DNA from: Actinomycetota bacterium
GTDB lineage: Bacteria; Actinomycetota; Acidimicrobiia; Acidimicrobiales; AC-14
Direction of reading: 5' to 3'
DNA: 64,000 bases
Assembly (NCBI GenBank): GCA_040754375.1
Contig: JBFMCT010000001.1
Span: forward strand, 146,398-210,397
A program made the translations under genes and the position numbers. Positions within the stretch are counted from its first letter, which is position 1, and every line of letters starts with the position of its first letter. This document shows positions 63,950 through 64,000 of this stretch, one piece after another. Under the pieces are notes generated by a model. The model did not search any database. It worked only from the letters and a program-made list of their open reading frames with translations, and was not told the origin of the DNA.

Positions 63950-64000
63950 GAAACCGCAACGCCAGCACCGGGTGGCCCGCATCCTCGAACAGCACCCGGT
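63939..64000 (+). CDS. argR: Arginine repressor ArgR, N-terminal fragment
   Basis: Only the first 20 codons are inside the window. [21 protein letters not shown] fits the start of the ArgR winged-helix DNA-binding domain, and argR follows argF in many Actinobacteria. GTG start in the loop of the second hairpin. It would close a feedback circle with the ARG box at argC. Assignment rests on context and a short segment. Confidence 0.72.
   Translation, partial: MRLAKPQRQHRVARILEQHP

Overview
The window is a very GC-rich (roughly 70% or more by eye), densely packed chromosomal segment dominated by housekeeping and biosynthetic operons. It most resembles Actinomycetota. It has an actinobacterial-type integration host factor (mihF) immediately upstream of gmk-rpoZ-coaBC-metK, a PriA that has lost its ATPase motifs, a pyrR-led pyrimidine operon, and an actinobacterial order of alaS-ruvX-mltG-aro genes. 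A deep-branching class such as Acidimicrobiia is possible, but that is inference. I see no mobile elements, CRISPR arrays, tRNA or rRNA genes.

Layout. 1-6.5 kb: end of hisS, aspS, a small broken ORF, two reverse-strand secreted lipoproteins, rarA and two small envelope-type proteins. 6.5-18.3 kb: alaS-ruvX-mltG-aroE-prepilin peptidase, then aroK-aroB-aroQ-pepP-efp-nusB and a DUF2207 membrane protein. 18.2-27.8 kb: a reverse-strand gene of unknown function, then the pyrimidine operon pyrR-pyrB-pyrC-carA-carB-pyrD-pyrF with a PyrR-binding leader. 27.8-33.3 kb: mihF-gmk-rpoZ-coaBC-metK-priA. 33.3-40.4 kb: an unknown protein, def-fmt-mog-ribD-ribE-ribBA-ribH-hisG and a cold-shock-domain protein. 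40.4-45.1 kb: a secreted Asp-box beta-propeller protein and a P2B-type calcium ATPase. 45.1-50.2 kb: a reverse-strand accessory block (methyltransferase, GNAT, TPR-LuxR regulator, a 31-residue membrane peptide, TlpA-like thioredoxin, DUF3105 lipoprotein, DUF1844 protein). 50.2-57.5 kb: infC-rpmI-rplT-rRNA methylase-histidine kinase-pheS, a reverse-strand membrane protein, and pheT. 57.5-64 kb: a hemerythrin protein, a reverse-strand lipoprotein, and the arginine operon argC-argJ-argB-argD-argF-argR (argR cut by the window end).

Gene expression signals are the most striking part. (1) Most operon-first genes without a visible Shine-Dalgarno have a TAnnnT -10 hexamer ending 6-10 nt before the start codon, which predicts leaderless mRNAs. 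(2) Two divergent junctions have overlapping, symmetric -10 elements. (3) Most neighbours overlap as ATGA or GTGA. In four cases the overlap is CTGA and the only start codon that gives a full-length protein is CTG (aroE, gmk, fmt and a secreted hydrolase). (4) infC has no ATG/GTG/TTG start and appears to begin at ATC. (5) argF and argR are linked through a 19-codon ORF by two identical hairpins, each with the GTGA stop/start overlap as its loop. (6) Convergent or terminal gene ends carry long near-perfect inverted repeats.

I did not find a convincing new multi-gene defence or metabolic system. The best leads are the non-canonical start codons, the argF-argR double hairpin, the symmetric promoters, the overlooked 31-residue membrane peptide beside the TlpA-like protein, and the accessory block with a candidate LuxR-type operator.
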